From contig OU015500.1 in the NCBI GenBank assembly GCA_907164885.2, positions 55,674,659 to 55,738,658 of the forward strand: a stretch of DNA of 64,000 bases, given 5' to 3'. A model generated the notes under the pieces. That model ran no database searches, was not told the origin of the DNA, and saw only the letters and a list, made by a program, of their open reading frames with translations. How positions within the stretch are numbered: position 1 is the stretch's first letter; the number at the start of each line of letters is the position of its first letter. The position numbers were made by a program, and so were the translations under genes. Source of the DNA: Dolomedes plantarius (Eukaryota > Arthropoda > Arachnida > Araneae > Dolomedidae). Of this stretch, positions 1 through 10,301 are shown piece after piece.

Positions 1-940
1 CTGGTTTGTTTGGCATCTATTGGATAAACCTACACCTAGCTTTTGTAGGAAATAACTGTTCATCTAGAGTTACATTAGGACCTGATGCATAGTTAGTGTT
101 TCAATTTTCCCTGAAACGATTCCAGATATCCGAAATAAGGGCAAATTTGTCTGTCTCTAGACGCTTCGATCTTGTTTATTTTATGTAGAAGCGTAAAAAT
201 CCCAAAATTTCACGAAACTGGTCTCTGACATTGTATTTTAGAAAAATGGTTGTCCTCAGTTCTTTGACCACAAGCTATCCAGTTCAAGTCCTTTTGCACA
301 ATATATACCATGTGCATATAAAATTTATATAAAAGCATCTATTTCTTCGAATGTTATATTCCATTCTCCTTCCTGAATCTGCCGATGAGCTCCATCTTCA
401 GTACATTTCTTTATGTGTTTCAATATCCATTCATCTATAAAAAGTCTCAAAGCACTTGAAGGACAGTTGTCGATAACTTTGCGTTTAGCATGTGGTGTTG
501 GGCCCCCAACTTCTTTCAAAATATTACACTTTGATTTTCTTCCTCGAACGTTTGTTCCTAATTGAGCGACATTCCAAATTGTCCCATCTTTGCCATCTTC
601 ATTATTTCCAACTTTGAATGTTATTGTTGATTTCTTTTTCAAATTTCTTTGCATGTGTGTATCTTTTCTTGGAATGTTTGATTTTTATTTTTTATCAGAT
701 AAATTATCATCAGTATTGCGATGAGAAGGACCAGGGATTGTTAGAGCATTGCCAAAGTCATCTTCACTTTAATTTTCTTCATCCGAATCCAAATTTTATT
801 CATTAGCAGGCAGGTATTCATCCTCACTACTCAAAATCGGATCTTAAGAAACCTTTTTCCGAACATTCTGAATCCTTTTCAGAAAATTGTTTTAAAGATT
901 CTAAATTTTCCTTAACAGCAAGATTACGGCGTGGTGACAT
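1..940 (-). pseudogene. piggyBac transposase A, N-terminal half, broken
   Basis: This is a decayed DDE transposase of the piggyBac (DDE_Tnp_1_7) family. The likely start is the ATG at 938-940 (MSPRRNLAVKEN), followed by an acidic stretch. The open stretch 325-654 carries the DGTIWN motif typical of the N-terminal region and ends EEIDAFI. Bases 1-325 continue with a gap and stops into the catalytic-core landmarks TDKFALISDIWNRF, VTLDEQLFPTKARCRF (the DEQLF aspartate is the expected first catalytic residue) and MPNKP. There are at least two in-frame stops and a frameshift, so it is not functional. The second and third catalytic regions would lie left of the window. Confidence 0.75.
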
Positions 941-1239
941 AGTTTTTATACATATACTAATTACAGAATAAAATCAACTTCAAAAAGTCTTCTAAATATT
1001 CACAATAATTTTTCACTGCATTCGAACGCAGTTCGTGTTTCAAACCTAATATAATGGCCTTGACTGAAAAACCTTCACTATTCCCCCTTCTGGTACAGTC
1101 CATTTAAGGAATTCTAGGGTGGGGTAGAAGTATTTTACAGTTACAGTTCGAAAAATTGCATCTGTTTTTCGTTATTTGCGCATTAACATTTCTTACGGGT
1201 CAAATTGACCCGCTTCGCGGTTCTAGGTATAAGTGTTAA
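1..1239 (-). mobile_element. piggyBac element A, truncated by the window edge
   Basis: The right end is a piggyBac-type terminus. Read on the minus strand it is TTAA (1236-1239), then CACTTATACCTAGAACCGC, then a palindromic block at 1197-1211 (GGGTCAAATTGACCC). A decayed transposase gene lies inward at 1-940. TTAA plus a terminus starting CACT, with a transposase reading away from it, fits the family. The far end lies beyond base 1. Confidence 0.75.
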
Positions 1240-1373
1240 TAATCGGAAAAATATTTATGTTACGAATTTTTAAATTTGGTAAATTGTTGTTCACCTTAAA
1301 ATATTAAAAATCATAAAAGGAATTGCTTTTTCAATCGATACTTTTCGCGTGTTGATAAATTAAACATCGTTTT

Positions 1374-1405
1374 GGATCAAATTGACCCGCTCCGCGGTTC
1401 TAGTG
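1374..1405 (-). repeat. Second piggyBac-A-type terminal repeat fragment
   Basis: GGATCAAATTGACCCGCTCC followed by GCGGTTCTAGTG closely matches the end of piggyBac A at 1197-1225, in the same orientation, 135 bp further right. No transposase of that orientation is attached. It is probably a solo terminus or a boundary left by a second insertion or deletion. Confidence 0.55.
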
Positions 1406-1407
1406 TA

Positions 1408-1554
1408 AAATTTAAAAGATTGCAATTCCCAATTCTATTGGCATTTGCAATCACCATCAGTAAAGTTCAGGGCCAATCTTTACAATTGTGCGGGTTAGAT
1501 TTAGACACGGATTGTTTCTCACATGGGCAATTATATGTTGCGTGTTCTTTATAG
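1408..1554 (+). pseudogene. Helitron/Pif1-like helicase C-terminal fragment
   Basis: A short open stretch encodes the end of an SF1 helicase of the kind carried by Helitron transposons. It reads RLQFPILLAFAITISKVQGQ, and further on FSHGQLYVACSL, the QGQ and FSHGQLYVACSR blocks of the final helicase motifs. In intact proteins the last block is followed by SRV; here it ends at a stop. It begins immediately after the piggyBac-type terminus at 1374-1405 and stops just before piggyBac transposase B, so only about 48 residues survive. A cellular PIF1 fragment would look similar, but the block spacing fits Helitron well. Confidence 0.65.
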
Positions 1555-1555
1555 G

Positions 1556-2243
1556 CCAAGAAATAAAAAATGAAATATGGTATGAAACTCCTCAAATAGA
1601 CACACAAGGTAGACCACCGAATCGGAATGTGATGAAAACTCGACCAGGGCCTACACGTTACACGGCCCTGGTAGGAAATGTAGACAAAATACAATCTACT
1701 TTTGATCTCTTCATAAAAGCAAATATCGTTGAAGAAATTCTAAAATGAGCATATACAGAAGGAAATATAGTATATGGGGATAGTTGGGCTAACACAGATA
1801 AAGTAGAAATCTTGTGCTTTTTTAGACTCCTTATACTTGCTGGAATGTATAAAGCACATAATAAAGCAATAACAAACCTGTGGAATGAAAACGATGGTAA
1901 CCCAATTTTCAATAAATCTATGGCTAGGAATATATTTACAGAAATATCCCGTTTCATTCGATTTGATGATGCTGAGAATAGGCGCAAAAATCTATCTGAT
2001 GATAAGCTGTCACCGATCAGAAATATATTTGAGCTTTGGACAATCACATTACAAGATGTCTACATTCCTCATGAGAATATCACCGTTGATGAACAATTGG
2101 TTACCTTTAAGGGCAAATGACCATTTACACATTACATCTCGTCAAAACCAGGAAAATATGGAATAAAGCTGTGGGCTACTTGTGACAGCAAAACTTCTTA
2201 TGTATGCAATATTCAGGTATACACAGGAAAAGGACAAATTATG
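1556..2243 (+). pseudogene. piggyBac transposase B, 5' half (split by BEL element)
   Basis: This is the first half of a piggyBac transposase on the plus strand. Landmarks are RPGPTRYTALVG near the N-terminus, then NIFTEISRFIRFDDAENRRK, then DKLSPIRNIFELW, NITVDEQLVTFKGK (first catalytic aspartate) and SSKPGKYGIKLWATCDS. There are stops at about 1746 and 2118. The reading continues to QVYTGKGQ and is then cut at 2248 by the BEL LTR. The same protein resumes at 11215 with EANQGKRVVLDMLKG, the expected next block, so the two pieces are one gene split by the retrotransposon. Confidence 0.8.
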
Positions 2244-2248
2244 CCTAG

Positions 2249-2519
2249 TGTTCTATTTCTAATCCATTTGTCGAGAGTTCAAAGAAATCCAAGTTTGTAA
2301 ACTCAAAACCAAACTTTATTTTACGTACACGAGCATTACACTAATAAACATTTAAATTTAAATCTATAATTCCAACGGTTATCATGGTCAAAAGGTGGGG
2401 AAATCCCATCCTGTTCTATTCTCAATGAGCTCAGTAAAAGGGCAGAAATTTCCCCTTTTTATTATTCTTCGATTTTCTACCGTTGCCAGTCGGCAAACCT
2501 AAACTTCGCTCCCGGAACA
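2249..2519 (-). repeat. BEL 3' LTR
   Basis: 271 bp, TGTTCTATTTC to CCCGGAACA, matching 10943-11214 along its length. Adjacent internal sequence on the minus strand is the polypurine tract (2520-2535). Confidence 0.88.
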
Positions 2520-2844
2520 TTCCTCCCATCTTTTGATTTTCGATGAAACATTAGAAAATCAAAACATAGTGAATAAACAGTAACAATATTAAAATATAAA
2601 GAATATTTAGAGCAGAACAATAATACTAAACAATATGTAGTACTTGTCATCATATCACTTCATCTACGGAGAGACATTAAACTTCATACAAATTTCAATC
2701 TTCTGCAAAATAATCAAAATGAATTAAATTTCTGATACATTCAAATTATAAAATATCATGAAAACTAAACAAATTATGAATACTAATAAAAATTTAAAAG
2801 GAAATAAAAAATATGTCAAATACAGCCAAATTTTAAGAAAACTA
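2520..2844 (-). other. BEL 3' untranslated region with polypurine tract
   Basis: AT-rich sequence between the end of the integrase reading frame and the 3' LTR. The purine tract abuts the LTR at 2520-2535. No gene seen. Confidence 0.6.
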
Positions 2845-3756
2845 TTAACTGAAAATTTTAGGTTTTACAATTTTTCTACCAGATCTAGTTACTTGATAGT
2901 TTTTTTTATCAGAGTCTACAGATTTACTGTCCTTAGTTAGCTTTTCAATATCGCCGTGAACTCCAAGAGGTTGAAGTGGATTAATATTTCGAAAATGTTC
3001 ACAAAAGGGTTTTTCACTATCTATTTCCAAAGGAAATATTTGTTGAATAGGTCTAACTAGTTCACCATTAGCTGTCTTAATTTTCACAACTCTGATGTCA
3101 TTGTCCTTTCCGGGGTACACTGCAATTACACGACCTAACGGCCAGTCAGTTCTATTCTTCTTATCATCCTCCACGAGTATTATATCAACTTCTTTGATGG
3201 ATTGTGATGATACAATTTTCGGACGATGTACTAACATGCCGAGATATTCATCTCTAAATCGTTTTCGGAACTCTACACGCAATCTTTGATGGTATTTCCA
3301 TCTCTTCGAAAAATTGGTTTTGTCCTGGTTATCTATATCTGGGACACCTTCAGTTCTGACATCTTGAATGAACATAGATGGTGTAACAGGTGCTAAGTCA
3401 CTAGAGTCTTCCGATAGGTAAGTAAGTGGTCTCGAATTGATGGTTGCCTCAGCATCATAGATAATAGTTGACATTTCTTCGTATGAAAGCAATTCTTTTC
3501 CAAGGACTCTTCTCAATAATTTTTTGATCATTTGCACCATCCGCTCCCACCAACCACCCCACCATGGTGCGGTGAGCGGGTTCAGATTCCATTGGATATT
3601 CATTGTAGTAGAACAGTTAGTGATTTGATTCCAGGCAATAGATCTCAACAAATTTATTGCACCCACGAAATTAGTGCCACTGTCGCTGTAAACGATTCTT
3701 GGGTAATCTGTACGTGCGATGAATCTTCTAAATCCAAGAAAAAATGCATTTGTCGA
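2845..3756 (-). pseudogene. BEL integrase core C-terminal half plus DUF5641 tail
   Basis: This is the downstream half of the BEL integrase. Just upstream of 3666 the frame gives YSDSGTNFVGAINLL, the second catalytic aspartate region. The open stretch then has PWWGGWWERMVQMIKK, where the glutamate is the third catalytic residue in the typical BEL WWERMV context. It continues with ATINSRPLTYL and the tail blocks KRWKYHQRLRVEFRKRF and WPLGRVIAVYPGKD characteristic of DUF5641. It ends near TRSGRKIVKPKIFS. A frameshift near 3757-3780 separates it from the N-terminal half. About 273 codons remain uninterrupted here. Confidence 0.85.
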
Positions 3757-4311
3757 TTAGCTTTCAATCAATTCTAAGTGCACTGCACGATATACTCCGC
3801 ATGTGAATAACATAATCCAAGCCTTTCTATTTTCCTTTAAGTAAAGAGGTCCAGCGACGTCAACACCAGTTATATCGAAAACATATGCATCTTGTACTCT
3901 ATCTTCTGGAAGCGGACATGGCACTGTGTCAGTGGATTTTGCTGAATGTCTCTTGCACCTGACACATTTGGATATCACTCGTTGTACTGTTTTCCTACCT
4001 CGTATACTCCAAAACATGTAACGTGAATTAGTTAAAACAATTTTAGTCTCTGCATGGTGAAGTTGTAGGTGGTAATGATGTATTATTCGTTCTACCAACT
4101 CATGTTTGGAAGGAAGAAGGATTGGACATCGGAAACATTCTTCATCATTTCTATTCAAGATTTTTGTTTTCAAACGGAAAATTCCCTCTTCATCGGTAAC
4201 GGTTAAATGGCCCTTCAGCCTCTCTTTACAAAGGAACGACTCATGTTGCACTATGTTCAGTAATTTCTTCTCTGCAATGTCTATTTCATCAACGCTTAAC
4301 GTTTTGTCCAA
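3757..4311 (-). pseudogene. BEL integrase N-terminal half (zinc-binding and first Asp)
   Basis: The start of the integrase region. The H2C2 zinc-binding pattern is visible as HYHLQLHHAETK followed by CVRCKRHSAK. The first catalytic aspartate lies in TGVDVAGPLYLKENRK, then VYRAVHLELIES, the usual BEL sequence before the second aspartate. The frame then shifts and the continuation is found near 3756. In the intact element it would be part of one pol polyprotein with the RNase H upstream and DUF5641 downstream. Confidence 0.82.
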
Positions 4312-4393
4312 CTTTCTCGTATTCTATAGTTGTTTGCAAATCTGAGTATCCATGATACCATCCTCACGATTTTGATGTAACTTGAAAAGTAGT

Positions 4394-4975
4394 TTAAGTA
4401 CCGTCTGTCTGAAATAATACTAGATAAAATAATGCTCTTTTTCTTTTCTTGTATGACTCTTCTTCGTTAATTTCCATTTCTGTGGTTGGCCAGCAACTCT
4501 CATCTTCTTTCAGCCACTCTGGACCAAGCCACCACTTCGATTTCACAAGAGCCATAATTGAGCATCCTCGAGATGGTGAATCTGCGGCATTAAGAGCGCT
4601 GGGTATGTATATCAAGTTAGTCTTCTCAGTGAGCTCTCTAATTTCCTTCACTCTATTCTCAACAAATACACCCCGACGTTCCTCCTTCTTGATCCACGTG
4701 AGTGCCGTAGTCGAATCAGACCAATAGAAACAAGAAATATTCTGAATGTTCAAAGCTTGTAGAACAGAAGAAGCAAGACGAGCTCCGATGCGACATGCTA
4801 AAAGTTCTGTCCTTGGTATGGTGGTTTTACGCAAAGGCGTAACTCGATTCTTAGCTTGGACAAAGTGCAACCATACTTTATCGTTTTTCACTGTGCGGAG
4901 AAACACTACCGCGCTATAAGCATTCTTACTGCCGTCACAAAAGGTATGTAGACTTAAGTTCTGCTGAGTCATGAA
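4394..4975 (-). pseudogene. BEL RNase H domain
   Basis: A 192-codon open stretch with the RNase H features of BEL/Pao: LHTFCDGSKNAYSAVVFLRT (normally an acidic DAS/DGS site), then TTIPRTELLACRIGARL (E) and FYWSDSTTALTWI (D), followed by LNAADSPSRGC. These are the expected carboxylates of the BEL RNase H. Stops and shifts separate it from the RT (right) and integrase (left), although in a working copy all would be one polyprotein. Confidence 0.83.
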
Positions 4976-6530
4976 TATTCATACACCTAGGCACTCTCAC
5001 ATTTGACAGTAGATGCACGTATTTGATCCAAGATTTAAGTTCCAGTTGATAATTTTCGGGTAAGGGTGTATCTCAGCCTATTTTTAAATTCCAACTCCTT
5101 TGCACTATAAGTTTTGGGATAAAAGTTGTGGGACATAAAATACCTAAAATATCAAATGTTCTGTGAACAATTGAAAGAAGATTCCTACGAGTAAGTTCTG
5201 GGAGTTGCGAGTCAATGTCTTTAATATCACAAAACTGAAGATCGCTATTTTTGTCCCATAACAGGCCAAGCACTGGTACTGATTCCTCAGACTTCTCCTC
5301 TGGGCAAACTCTTGTATGCTCCCACCCTCTTAAATCAAAACATGCCAATTTTAAAAGGTGTGTCGATTCATTTATAAAACGGCGAAGTTGACACTCATTT
5401 GGCACGGAGGTTACACAATTATCAACGTAGAAAGAGTCCTTCAAAATCTTTCATGTTTCTGGAAATTAAATCGAATTTATGCTAATATGGGGATTTAAAA
5501 CTGCTGAGAGCAAAAACGGACTGCAATTTAATCCAAATACAACTCGTCTGTGCCTATACGTCTTGAAAATGTTTTCATCAAAGTCTTTCTACCATAAAAA
5601 ACGCACAAAGTCTCTATCTACCTTTGAAATGGAAATTTGCAAAAATGCCTTTCTGATGTCAGATATTACTCGTATCTGGTCTTTGTTGAATAAGTAATAC
5701 CATATTACTTTGCTAAGTAATATGGGTGGTATTTTCTCAAGGAGGTTGGGCCCCTTTTCTAGACATTCATTCAGGGACAGAGTCGCTACACCATGACAAG
5801 AAGCGTCAAAAACTGGTCTAAGTTTAGTCGTGGAATTTTCTTTATATCAACCTCTGTGAGGCACATAGTGACAGGGATTATGAAATTCTTCAACAAGATC
5901 ATCTTCTATGATATCTTAAGATAACCAATCATTAAATACAGCTTCATACACTAAAAGTTTCTGATTTCGAATTAATTTATTCGTAGTAGATCTTAAATGT
6001 TGTTCGGCGGTGTCTCTATTTGTTTTTAAGTCTTCTTTACCTTCAACCCAAGGTAACTGAATCTCGTACCGTCCCTCACCATTTACAGTTACTGTTTTCC
6101 GAAAATGTTGTGTTGTCTTATTTTCAAGCTCTTCTCTAGTTTTGACTTCGATTCGATCACGAATTCATATTGTATCTAATCTCCACAAATTTTCAATGTT
6201 AGACGAGTGGACTAACATAGAAGTTACTATATTAGCAGATGAATTTTTATTTTCTTCAATATTCCGGACGGTTTGACCCATCAAAAGCCATCCCACTTTA
6301 CTTTCGGCAGCAACTAGGTTATACTTAAGCGTTTAATTTTCCCTGTCAGAAGGTGCCAATAATAGTCAGCCCCTATCAACATCGAAATGTTTCTATCGCT
6401 TCCCACATTCTCACATAAATCCGCCAACATTAACCCTCTTATTTTCAATTCATCACTTATAGTTGGCGGTTCGAGCATAGCTTGATTGGTGTCATCAATT
6501 TCAAGTGCTTCGATTTTTATTTCCTGTCCG
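4976..6530 (-). pseudogene. BEL reverse transcriptase, heavily frameshifted
   Basis: RT landmarks are scattered over several frames: a HYVPH block near 5860, KLRPVFDASCHGVATLSLNE near 5780-5830, SDIRKAFLQISI (motif A) near 5640, GLNCSPFLLSAVLN near 5510 and SFYVDNCVTSV (motif C) at about 5405-5440. The open piece 5073-5444 continues through RGWEHTR and VLGLLWD to GILCPTTFIPK, the expected post-catalytic region. Motif C reads YVDN rather than YVDD; other BEL elements are known to carry this variant, so it may not be damage. Multiple shifts exclude a functional protein. Confidence 0.8.
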
Positions 6531-7271
6531 TTAACCTTTTTTAATTTTTACTTCTACTCTGGAACAAACATGATGTGTCGGCGCGGACGAGTGAAACGTA
6601 TAGATAAACAAATTCTCTTTTCCCACACTCGGCAGACACATGGCATTCTTTTTTATGTACATTCTTTGGGAGCCACTATCAAAAATGCAGCGTACGATGT
6701 TATTCGATTTTCCACCAATTACTTCGACAACTGCTGTATGCAGTAAATTTTTTTTTCCATTAATGCCTTGATTCGAAACAGTATTTGTTGTTTTCTCAGA
6801 TTTCGAATTTTCTTTAATTTTAGAGTTTTCCTTTTTAAAACATAGGGTAATATTGTGCATTTTATGGCAAATCGAACAAGGTTTTTTATCTTTACAATCA
6901 ATTATTCTATGATTTTTATCCAAGCAGACAAAACAACGTTCTTGCCTTTTTAACAATTCTTTTTTCTCATTTACGTTTATAGAACAACAAGATTCACTTT
7001 TATGATCGGAGCCACAAAAAATGCAAGAGTTCTCATTTTGATTCGTCAAAAGTTCAACAGCCGTAGAAATGTTAGGTTTAAAGTTTTTAGTAGGTATTCT
7101 GGATTTGAAAGGAAGTTTTGTTTTGCTGTCATAATTATGTCCAAATTTAGAGGTATTCTTTGGGATTGAACGTTTGGAATCATAAGTTTTATGAATCGCA
7201 AACGCCCGTTCACGACTTTCAATTTCACATCGAAGAAAATCAATTAAAAATTTAATATCCCATTTTTCGGT
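6531..7271 (-). pseudogene. BEL zinc knuckles and aspartic protease
   Basis: The end of gag and the protease of the BEL element. The stretch 6531-7049 shows cysteine-rich knuckles (CIFCGSDHKSESC, CFVCLDKNHRIIDC, CSICHKMHNITLC). It continues into CIFDSGSQRMYIKKN, the DSGSQ active site of the A17-type protease common in BEL/Pao. A short preceding frame at 7046-7243 links it to the gag body. Frames are broken at about 7045 and 7250. Confidence 0.82.
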
Positions 7272-7933
7272 CTAATCCTGTTTACGTGAAAAGCTTAGAG
7301 TTAAATCGGAAGGCAGTAATTTTAATATTATGGGGCAAAGTAAGCTATCATACTTGTCTGAATCAACATCAAGTGGCTGTAAACTTCTCGTTTCGATTTC
7401 ACATTGATCAAACAAATTTCGTAATCCACGTAAGTCATCAGAGATTTTTACAGGATTTATATTCAAAAGATTATTTAAATGGGCTTGAATCAGCATATTT
7501 TCCTTTCCAAATCTGGATTCTAAAATTTTAATTGCTGGGGCGTAATTTTGCTCCGACAAAGCGAAACCGCTGATAGCATTGGCCGCGATACCGCCAACCA
7601 AACTTTTCAAATAAGAAAAGTTATAGACGTCAGATAAATGCGGATTTTTGTGAATAGAACTTTCGAATTGATTCCAAAAATTTAAGTATTTGTCGGGTTC
7701 ACCATGAAATTTGGGTATATACAATTTTGGTAATTTAACGGTTTTAATTTCCGGAATACTTTGTTCTGCGTGAGAAATACTACTGTTAGAAGTGCTATTA
7801 TCAATTGAACTGTTATGATTAGTAGAATCAATTTTACTGTTCCTAATACGTCGATTTAGTTTAGTTTTGAATGAAATTATTTTTTCTTCATAATCTGAAC
7901 AAGAGAACACTTCAGTTTCGATTTCATCTTCTT
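7272..7933 (-). pseudogene. BEL gag (DUF1759), 3' portion left of the piggyBac insertion
   Basis: A 212-codon open stretch with the DUF1759 signatures VKLPKLYIPKFHGEPDKYLN and FWNQFESSIHKNPHLSDVYN, then FSYLKSLVGGIAANAISGF. It ends CPIILKLLPSDLTLSFSRKQD. This is the retrotransposon capsid-like gag. The coding frame continues exactly across the piggyBac D target site into 10075-10301, which shows that piggyBac D landed in an existing gag gene. Confidence 0.87.
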
Positions 7934-7937
7934 TTAA

Positions 7938-7954
7938 CCCGGCATTACCCGCGC
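7938..7954 (+). repeat. piggyBac D left terminal inverted repeat
   Basis: CCCGGCATTACCCGCGC next to TTAA; matches the other end with one mismatch. Confidence 0.92.
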
Positions 7955-8109
7955 CACAAAAACGAACGTAAATACTCGCACCGGGTATCTCATACCCAAG
8001 GGTGTTTCATTGTGCTTTCTACCGTAAAATCTATACACGAAATGTAAAAAAAAAGATAAAAAATAGAAAAATACAATTGTAAACATATATTTAAAAATGC
8101 TACTTACAT

Positions 8110-9816
8110 TTAGTTTGCACATTTTCTGCAAATACATGCCATGTGTTCCATACATATATGTTTATCACATCTGTCACAAATAAATTTAGTTTTTCTGTCC
8201 TTCTTATTAGGGCATTCAGCGCATCTTTTATATATTCCTTTGGCCCTCTTTGCAGGTGGTGCGATGTCTCCACTGGATCCTAATTTTTCTTTTAAATTTC
8301 GTGGAAGCATTGTTTGCTGACTCCTACTTTTCTTGTATTCTTCTACAAGTTGAAATCCCAAATATTTCAAAAATGAGCGTCTGGTTTGATGTTCAGTAGG
8401 TGGTTTCTTTGTAGATAGTAAAATAATTCTCGCATTTATCGCAGCAACGTTCAACAATGCAAAAAATATTGCCATGGGCCAACGATTACATTTTCTAGCC
8501 GTTGAATATGTTGCAGCCATTTCATCAACAACGTCCACTGCTCCTTTAGTTAGATTATAGAAAGTTATTATTTCGGGTTTTTTGGATTCTCCTGTACATG
8601 AATCTATTGCGTCATCATTGTGCATTGTTGAAAGTAGAAGAACATTCCTATTTTTCTTGGGTGTATATGAAACAATTGTTGTTTCTTTTTGGAAACCAAA
8701 CATAGAGGAGTACATTTCTCGGTTCTTAAAATTTAAAAATATCGGAGGAATTTCTTTTTTATTTTTTCTCATGGTTCCAACAATAGTTATTTTCTTCTTC
8801 AAAAGTTCCTGTGAAAGTGGATAAGATGTATACCAGTTGTCTACAGTCAAATTGCGCCCTGAATTATAAAGAGGTTCCATCAACCTCTTCACAACGCTAC
8901 TTGGACTGTTATCTAACTGAAAATGTCCGTTTGGCTGTTTACCAGCGTATACTTCCATCTTCCAAGTGTAAAATATCCTTGAATCGACGAGTGCAAAAAT
9001 TTTTATACCATATTTTGATGGTTTTTTCGGCATATATTGCCGAAATGGACATCGCCCTCTAAAGGATTCCAGCTTCTCATCTATAGTTACGTATTCCCCG
9101 ATATTATACGATTTTTGACAGTTTTCCACAAATGTTTCGAAGAATTCTCTTATCGGAGCCAACTTATCTAAATCTTTCCTGCTCTGACGAGTTCTAATAT
9201 CATCAAAACGTAGGCATCGCATCAGAAACTTAAAACGGTTTGCGGACATAGTTGTGCGGAATATTTCTATTCCTGTACCGTCTATTGCCCAGAGATCTTT
9301 TACATTTACATGTGACGATTTATGTACACCACAAATATATAGCAGTCCAATAAATGCTTTAATTTCAGTTTCATTAGTATCTTTTGCATCCCTCTCTCGG
9401 GAAAAACTTTCTTTTATCGATTTGATAAAAATATTTGTGCATGTTACTAAACATTGAATTAGTTCAGGAGAGATAAGTAAATTCCAAGCTTCTAAAGGAG
9501 TAGTGACATCTTTTGAAATGCATGTATTTCCAGGGAGTTTCGTAATAATGTTTTTAGCAGAAACTCGAACATTAGGACGAAATTTCTCTTTATTCCAAAC
9601 TGTTTTATTGTCTCTTCCTATAAAACAATTATTTTCATAAGAATCCACATCTTCTAAATCTGAGTCGATTTCAGTTGATGAATCATGATTACTATTATAT
9701 TCCTCATCATCTGGTTCCTCATCATCTTCGCTAAAACTTTCTTCATCGGACGATATAGTATCCAATAAATTTCTCAAATGTCGCATTTCTTCATCATAAC
9801 TGCGATAACGCGCCAT
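8110..9816 (-). CDS. piggyBac transposase D, intact 568-codon reading frame
   Basis: This is a DDE/D transposase that would excise and reinsert its element at TTAA in the nucleus. The start at 9814-9816 (MARYRSYDEEM) precedes an acidic N-terminus (residues 20-60). The catalytic core holds the three aspartates: D246 in VTIDEKLESF, D326 in NLTVDNWYTS and D428 in TKGAVDVVDEM. The spacings of 80 and 102 residues are close to those of the moth piggyBac enzyme. PFRQYMPKKPSKYGIK is the conserved segment after the first Asp. A cysteine/histidine-rich C-terminal domain (C532 to C566) is complete, as needed for terminus recognition in relatives. There are no stops or shifts, and length is normal for the family. 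The gene is the sole cargo, 254 bp from the right end and 172 bp from the left. Confidence 0.93.
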   Translation of the reverse strand: MARYRSYDEEMRHLRNLLDTISSDEESFSEDDEEPDDEEYNSNHDSSTEIDSDLEDVDSYENNCFIGRDNKTVWNKEKFRPNVRVSAKNIITKLPGNTCISKDVTTPLEAWNLLISPELIQCLVTCTNIFIKSIKESFSRERDAKDTNETEIKAFIGLLYICGVHKSSHVNVKDLWAIDGTGIEIFRTTMSANRFKFLMRCLRFDDIRTRQSRKDLDKLAPIREFFETFVENCQKSYNIGEYVTIDEKLESFRGRCPFRQYMPKKPSKYGIKIFALVDSRIFYTWKMEVYAGKQPNGHFQLDNSPSSVVKRLMEPLYNSGRNLTVDNWYTSYPLSQELLKKKITIVGTMRKNKKEIPPIFLNFKNREMYSSMFGFQKETTIVSYTPKKNRNVLLLSTMHNDDAIDSCTGESKKPEIITFYNLTKGAVDVVDEMAATYSTARKCNRWPMAIFFALLNVAAINARIILLSTKKPPTEHQTRRSFLKYLGFQLVEEYKKSRSQQTMLPRNLKEKLGSSGDIAPPAKRAKGIYKRCAECPNKKDRKTKFICDRCDKHICMEHMACICRKCAN

Positions 9817-10053
9817 ATCGGAGGAACGAATTTAAAGTGTGATCGTGTACTAGAAACTATAGCAGCAATACTCGAGCAGGGTATGACACACCCGACAACG
9901 CGATATCCAAAGATCTATTTTTAGAAATCGCCCACAAATTGTTCCCCACCAAGGTCATGAACTTAGAGTCAGCTACACCAGGATTCATCCATTTTCCAAA
10001 AAAAGTTAGGAAGGAACAATGAAAAAAGCGGCGTGGTGGGTATGTCATACCCT

Positions 10054-10070
10054 GCGCGGGTACTGCCGGG
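10054..10070 (-). repeat. piggyBac D right terminal inverted repeat
   Basis: GCGCGGGTACTGCCGGG beside TTAA 10071-10074; inverted copy of 7938-7954 with one mismatch. Confidence 0.92.
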
Positions 10071-10074
10071 TTAA

Positions 10075-10301
10075 GTACGATAGTATTTTCTGATCAAGTT
10101 CTTTTAAAACAACGGACTTTGCTGTTACCTGTTCTAGAAGTCTTCTAGATCCTCTATTTCTAATTTATCAGCACTTAAGTATTCATAAATTTTATTAAAT
10201 AATATAGTCATTAAAGTTCGGTGAGGTGATCTTGTTTTCTTTAGAATGTTCAATTCTTCCATCATTTTCGTTTTCTTAAGAACGTTTATTTCTTCTGTCA
10301 T
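10075..10301 (-). pseudogene. BEL gag, 5' portion right of the piggyBac insertion
   Basis: The beginning of the BEL gag gene. The ATG at 10299-10301 opens MTEEINVLKKTKMMEELN and runs to LEIEDLEDF, where a one-base shift near 10142 brings a stop. The neighbouring frame then reads LLEQVTAKSVVLKELDQ and reaches the TTAA, where it is interrupted by piggyBac D. The next codons are at 7933. The helical, charged composition fits the start of BEL gag proteins. Confidence 0.75.

Larger units (their letters stand above)
7934..10074 (-). mobile_element. piggyBac element D, apparently complete, nested in BEL gag
   Basis: A full piggyBac-type transposon bounded by TTAA at 7934-7937 and 10071-10074. The terminal inverted repeats CCCGGCATTACCCGCGC (7938-7954) and its complement (10054-10070) differ at one of 17 positions. 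Near-palindromic GGGTATNNCATACCC blocks occur just inside both ends (about 7983-7998 and 10038-10052). One uninterrupted transposase gene fills the interior. With one TTAA copy removed, the BEL gag reading frame on either side joins in phase, giving independent proof of the boundaries. Confidence 0.95.
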
